Assembly: GCA_961205875.1 (NCBI GenBank)
Contig: OY540810.1
Span: forward strand, 24,986,001-25,050,000
Source of the DNA: Sialis fuliginosa
Lineage: Eukaryota; Arthropoda; Insecta; Megaloptera; Sialidae
DNA length: 64,000 nt
Reading direction: 5' to 3'
The position numbers and the translations under genes were made by a program. Under the pieces are notes generated by a model. That model had not been told where the DNA came from. It saw only the letters and a list, made by a program, of their open reading frames with translations, and searched no databases. Positions within the stretch are counted from its first letter, which is position 1, and each line of letters begins with the position of its first letter. Shown here piece after piece: positions 59,828 to 64,000 of this stretch.

Positions 59828-60900
59828 TCCAGACTCAGGGCCGCATTTAAGGGCTCTGAGGTCCAGTGATCAAGAGGCCCCTTATAAAAAAAATATTGAA
59901 CAATTTTCATGTGTGTGACAATTTTCGAAAAAAAAAGTTTTTCAATGAAATATGAGGGCTTTTCAAATTTATATTTTTCTATAAACAGTTAAAATTGCAC
60001 CAGTAAATAAATTTAAAAAAATAATACAAACAATGTTACTCGAGGCTGTTCTAGTGTTTTTAAACCTTATCGATTTCATTAAAAAAATGTAAAAAAATTG
60101 TTGTTAATTATTTTTAACAACTTTCAATAAAAAATTCTTTTCGATTTTTTCATATCGAGCTGCGTAGGTAAAACTCGATTTATAGTGGAATTAGATAGTT
60201 TTTTTTTTGTATAAGAAACTGAAAGGAAGGAGTAACTTTTTTACTAACTTGTTCTTTGCATCACAGTAAGTACAAAAACTGAAATCTTTACATTGGTTGA
60301 CGTCCGGAAGGCATTTTTAACCCTTTTGAAAATTGGGCTTTTTACGGTTTCTCGTGTACGTTTTTTTAAATATTTCCAATTATATTGACCGGATTGCAAT
60401 AATTAAAAATTGATCAAGTGCAAGCTATACTTGCACAATTCGTGTTCCGTGCCATCATCCTTCCACATAAATTATTGACAATTTTGAAAAATGTGTAAGA
60501 ATATTTTTTGTAGAAAAACTTTTTCTTTAAAACCAATGGTTCAGTAGTTATAAGAAAATAATCAATTTAAATGTTTATAACAATTGATCGCGCTGAAATT
60601 TTTCAATCCTGATAATTTTAAATCTACTTCTCAATGTTCATGATTTTTTTAGATTTTTTTGAGCGATCCTTTTGGTGATAAGGGTGGGGGATAGCAATTT
60701 TTAAGCATTTTTTCCGAAAAATGTTTTAAAAATGCATAGAAATACATCATATAATAATATACTGTTCAATTCATGCTTCAATAAGCTTTTATTTGACACC
60801 CTACGCGTTACTTTTTTATTCAATTTCGTAAAAAAAATACCCTCCATGCTCGGGGGGCCCGGGGCACTGCCCCGGTAGTAGTTACGGCCATGACCAGAAT
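59828..60900. mobile_element. hAT element of the CAGGGCCGTAAC family (reverse interior)
   Basis: The element 59836-60892 has ends CAGGGCCGCA and GTAGTTACGGCCATG. Flanks TCCAGACT and ACCAGAAT agree at 6 of 8 bases, a worn duplication. The interior motif GGCACTGCCCCGG lies at the right end, so it is inverted relative to 33475. Confidence 0.75.
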
Positions 60901-61263
60901 ATATACAAAAACATCTAAAGTAATTATTAATTGTACAGGAATTTAAATAAAAATAATAAATTTTAACAATATTTATCAATAAATAATTTTTTTAAATTTG
61001 CAGTTTTCTGCCATTTTTTATTGATAAAGAACAATATATAGTAATCATCATAATTACTAATTATTATTTATAATAATATTAACATTTGGATTACAATGTT
61101 TTTTTGTAAAATTCGGCGCTCAATTGTTTATTTTATTCGTTATTATTCCTATTTACTGGGAAAATACGTTGTACATTCATCCGATCTTCTAGCTTCAATA
61201 ATAAAATAATAAAAATGTTAACAACGATTTCCGCGATCATCCTGTATAGATTTTAATAAAACA

Positions 61264-61390
61264 GTCACTTGACACGTGTTTCGACTTCAGAAGAAGTTTT
61301 CATCAAGAGTTTAATAATACCATACTGGCGGTCTGGTATCATTATCCTCCTGATGAGAACTTCTTGTAAAGTCGAAACACGTGTAGTGAC
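61264..61390. ncRNA. inverted pair of hammerhead-ribozyme-like motifs
   Basis: Plus strand: CTGATGA (61350-61356), a weak stem II (ACTT/AAGT), GAAAC and ACGTGTA (61374-61385). This is the CUGAUGA...GAAA...NUH core with the very short stem III used by minimal type I hammerheads of Penelope-like elements and retrozymes. Minus strand: the same layout at 61264-61306 with TTGATGA in place of CTGATGA and a GTC cleavage triplet. Stem I pairing looks poor, so activity is doubtful. The arms together form a hairpin, so a plain foldback MITE is the alternative. Confidence 0.45.
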
Positions 61391-61498
61391 ATTAATTTGT
61401 GATCAATAATATATGTATTTCATATTTACTCAGTTTCGAGAAGCTTACAAATATTTTTTTTAATTAAAAACACTTAAAAATAAAATTTCATAGATTGT

Positions 61499-61828
61499 CT
61501 GGTATTAAAGATGAGCTAACAAAATTTGCTAGCTAGTAAGCACTTTCAAGTGGGTATTATTTCTGTGATATTATCTATCATTTGTTTTGGAATTTAGAGC
61601 AGTGATACTTCAATTTATTATAACAGAGTTGACGATTCTGACCGTACACAATAATTTTCATATATCACCACTGTTTTAATACCATTGGTGTTTACTTACT
61701 ACACGTGCGTGAAACCTAACAAACACTTCTTGAAACTTCAAGGAAACTGTCAGATAGGTTTGATACCCCATTGAAAGTGCTTGCTAGCTAGTAAATTTTC
61801 TTAGCTCATTTATAATACTGGACATTAG
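61499..61828. mobile_element. MITE family CCCGGTATTATAAAG, copy D (worn ends)
   Basis: Left TGGTATTAAAGATGAGCTAA, right AGCTCATTTATAATACTGG. The GCTAGCTAGTAAGCACTTTC arm and its complement are well kept. It lies in the putative first intron or upstream region of the SLC1 gene. Confidence 0.75.
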
Positions 61829-62412
61829 TTTTATTAATCTGATTCAATCGATTTTGCGCTGACACATGCGCAAGAAAATACGATTACAGTCAAAAGAAGA
61901 TACGTGATGATACAAATGACATTGATTCGTAATTTTTCATTTTAGTTTTATTATAAATATAATATCTATTATTTACATTCATTAAAAATTGACATATAAC
62001 CACTTTATAACGTTAATTAATCTTATTGTTAGTACAATGATTGTTAAGAAGACTTGTAATAATGCTATCTACTATATCGATTATTTTTTTTCAACAATTA
62101 GCAAATGAAATTTTGGCGGGAATATAATAACAATGCAATTTTAAATTATTGATTTAAAATTCGTAATGTACAATTTGTACAACCATATTCGTATTTATTA
62201 GATTTTAGTATTTAAAAATTGTATAATTTTACTGGGATTTAAAAAGAGCAGTGATATTATATTCAGTTCAAAACTGTATTTTATTATTTTTAAATTTCAA
62301 CAGGTGTCAGCTATAAAAATTTTATTTTCTGATTAAATATTATATACATTATACAAATGATTGAACTAAAATTCTTGATGTAAAATAAATATTCTATTTC
62401 AATTATTTTGTA
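61829..62412. other. A+T-rich sequence upstream of the SLC1 start exon
   Basis: Ends with the acceptor TATTTTGTAG (62404-62413) just before the ATG. No TATA box or initiator stands out, which supports a spliced leader exon further upstream. Confidence 0.45.
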
Positions 62413-62415
62413 GCA

Positions 62416-64000
62416 ATGGATTTAAGAAATGACGATTCCAGTTCAAGTCTTAAATCTTGCGATAAACAAGCAAAGATAAAATCTTGGTTTCGGTGCAAAA
62501 AATGGCTGTGTCAAAATTTACTTCTCATTGCCACATTCTCTGGAGTGGTAGTTGGAGCAATAGCAGGTTAGAATTACCTATAGTAATTTCTTCATCCAAT
62601 GTTAAAAATCTAAATTTTCAGGTTTAATTTTACGAACATTCTCTCTAAGCGCTGATGCAGTTTTAATAGTATCTTATCCGGGTGAATTATTTATGAGACT
62701 GTTAAAGCTGTTAGTACTGCCGTTAGTTGTTGCCAGTTTGATATCTGGAGCTGCATCGTTAGATGCTCGATTGAATGGACGAATTGCTGCAAGGACGTTA
62801 ATTTACTTTTTTTTAACATCACTTTTTAATGCAGCCTTCGGAGTGTTTCTAGCTGTGATATTTGAACCTGGGATCGGAGGCTGGCACGTTCTACAAAATG
62901 CTACTGACGAAGCTGAATCCATATCAAAATCAAATCTTTTAGATAGTTTATTAGATTTAGGAAGGTTTGTTTGTTTTTTTTTTATTAAAATTGGTTAATA
63001 TGAAAAATAATTTCTATTATAAGGTCGTTTTTTAAATATACAAATTTATATTACTTATTCTAGAAATCTCTTTCCTGACAATCTATTCCAAGCGGCATTC
63101 CAGCAGGTATTTAAGTCTCTTTACGTACCTTACGAAATGTTTTTTAAACTCATGTAATTAATTTATAGACTCAAACGGTGTACGTTCCAAATAATAATAA
63201 AATCAATTTAGAGAGTATTAACAATACTGGACCATCCACAGCAATGATATCTAACTTAGAATTAGTTAGAGAGATAAGTTATAGGTAAAATTGACTATTT
63301 ATATATTATTATGTATAATTGTATATATTATTTTCTATACCTATATTTCCATTGTTAATTACTCGTAAGATATATAAAATTTAATTTTACATTAATAAAT
63401 TAATTTACAAATTTATATTTATCAATATAAAGAATATATTTTTAGATCTGGTACAAACACAGTTGGTATTGTTGTTTTCTGTCTTGCATTTGGAACAACA
63501 ATAGGATCATTAGGACCACGTGGAAAGGTAGTGGTAGAATTCTTTGGAGCTGTCTTTGAAGCATCGATGAAAATGGTTTCTGTGGCCATGTGGTTGACAC
63601 CGTTAGGTGTCGCCAGTGTTATTACTGGTAAAATTCTTGTCGTTGCCGATCTAGGTATAGTCATTCATCAATTGCTACGTTTCATTGCAACTGTACTATT
63701 TGGAGTTGCATTTTATCAGTTAATCATTATGCAGGTAAATAATTAATTAATTAAATTATAATTATTTGATTAAATATTCGAGTAAATTTTCTGCAACTTT
63801 TTAACAATTTTGAAATCACAAAAAAATGAGTAATCATTTTTATTTTTTTTATTTCAGCTCCTTTATTTTGTTTTCATACGAAAAAACCCTTTTCGACTAT
63901 ATGCCAAATTAGCACCAGCAACATTAACAGCGTTTGCAACGGCATCGACAGCAGCTGCCTTACCGGTAACGATGAGATGTTCTCAAGGTATACTTGATGA
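62416..64000 (+). CDS. SLC1-family sodium-dependent amino acid transporter, 5' six exons (partial)
   Basis: Coding exons are 62416-62566, 62622-62964, 63064-63106, 63169-63284, 63446-63734 and 63858 to the window edge. All junctions are GT-AG and phases agree (1, 2, 0, 2, 0). The start codon lies 3 nt after a TTTTGTAG acceptor, so an untranslated exon probably lies upstream. The product begins with a short Ser-rich, basic cytoplasmic tail. TM1 covers about residues 35-55, TM2 contains LLKLLVLPLVVASLISG and TM3 contains FFLTSLFNAAFGVFLAVIF. A loop with RNLFPDNLFQAAFQQ matches the family LIRNMFPPNLVEA segment. Sequons occur at NAT (loop after TM3) and NNT (TM4 loop). TM5, TM6 and part of hairpin HP1 follow. 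Fragments such as YFVFIRKNPFRL and the ALPVTMRC end of HP1 are typical of SLC1 (EAAT/ASCT). The family couples uptake of acidic or small neutral amino acids to Na+ at the plasma membrane. HP1 reads ASTAAALP instead of SSSSATLP, so substrate is uncertain. The scaffold domain lies beyond the edge. Confidence 0.92.

Noticed and set aside
60701..60979. 92-codon minus-strand frame
   Set aside because: It spans the right terminus of the hAT element at 59836-60892 and resembles no family.
63422..63664. 80-codon minus-strand frame opposite the SLC1 exon
   Set aside because: It is the antisense shadow of exon 63446-63734, whose plus-strand product is clearly conserved.

Overview
The window is about 70% A+T, has intron-bearing genes with GT-AG junctions, no operons, and a dense population of eukaryotic DNA transposons. 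It is nuclear DNA of an insect. The TACCTACC-type simple repeats, the Helitron-like elements ending in a GCGAGCGAAGCCGCG hairpin and the general repeat style suit an aphid-like hemipteran, with Lepidoptera as the alternative. The species call is an inference.

Only two protein-coding genes can be supported. At 21487-21765 (+) lies the last coding exon of the homeobox gene goosecoid. It encodes homeodomain residues 47-60 with the diagnostic Lys50, a basic/acidic linker, a Ser-rich spacer and an acidic DSSDLEVA C-terminus. The upstream homeobox exon is not in the window, so bases 1-21486 should be goosecoid intron (at least 21.4 kb). That interval has several less A+T-rich, apparently single-copy blocks, some with bicoid/goosecoid-type TAATCC/GGATTA sites. 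They are candidate enhancers. At 62416-64000 (+) lie the first six coding exons of an SLC1-family sodium-coupled amino acid transporter (glutamate or neutral amino acid). It runs off the right edge. A TATA-like box and possible leader exon lie at 58908-59134.

The rest (mainly 22-62 kb) is a graveyard of transposons with little coding potential: two 1.9-kb elements with Transib-like CACTATG termini (one with a perfect 5-bp target duplication); four Helitron-like copies, two nearly identical and flanking one Transib-like element; several hAT elements with readable 8-bp target duplications; a pair of pogo/Tigger-like elements, one keeping a zinc-finger C-terminal remnant; many long-armed foldback elements; a MITE family starting CCCGGTATTATAAAG; and a Penelope/retrozyme-like inverted pair of hammerhead ribozyme motifs. 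Several are nested, giving a relative order of insertion. I see no tRNA, rRNA, CRISPR or prokaryotic feature.
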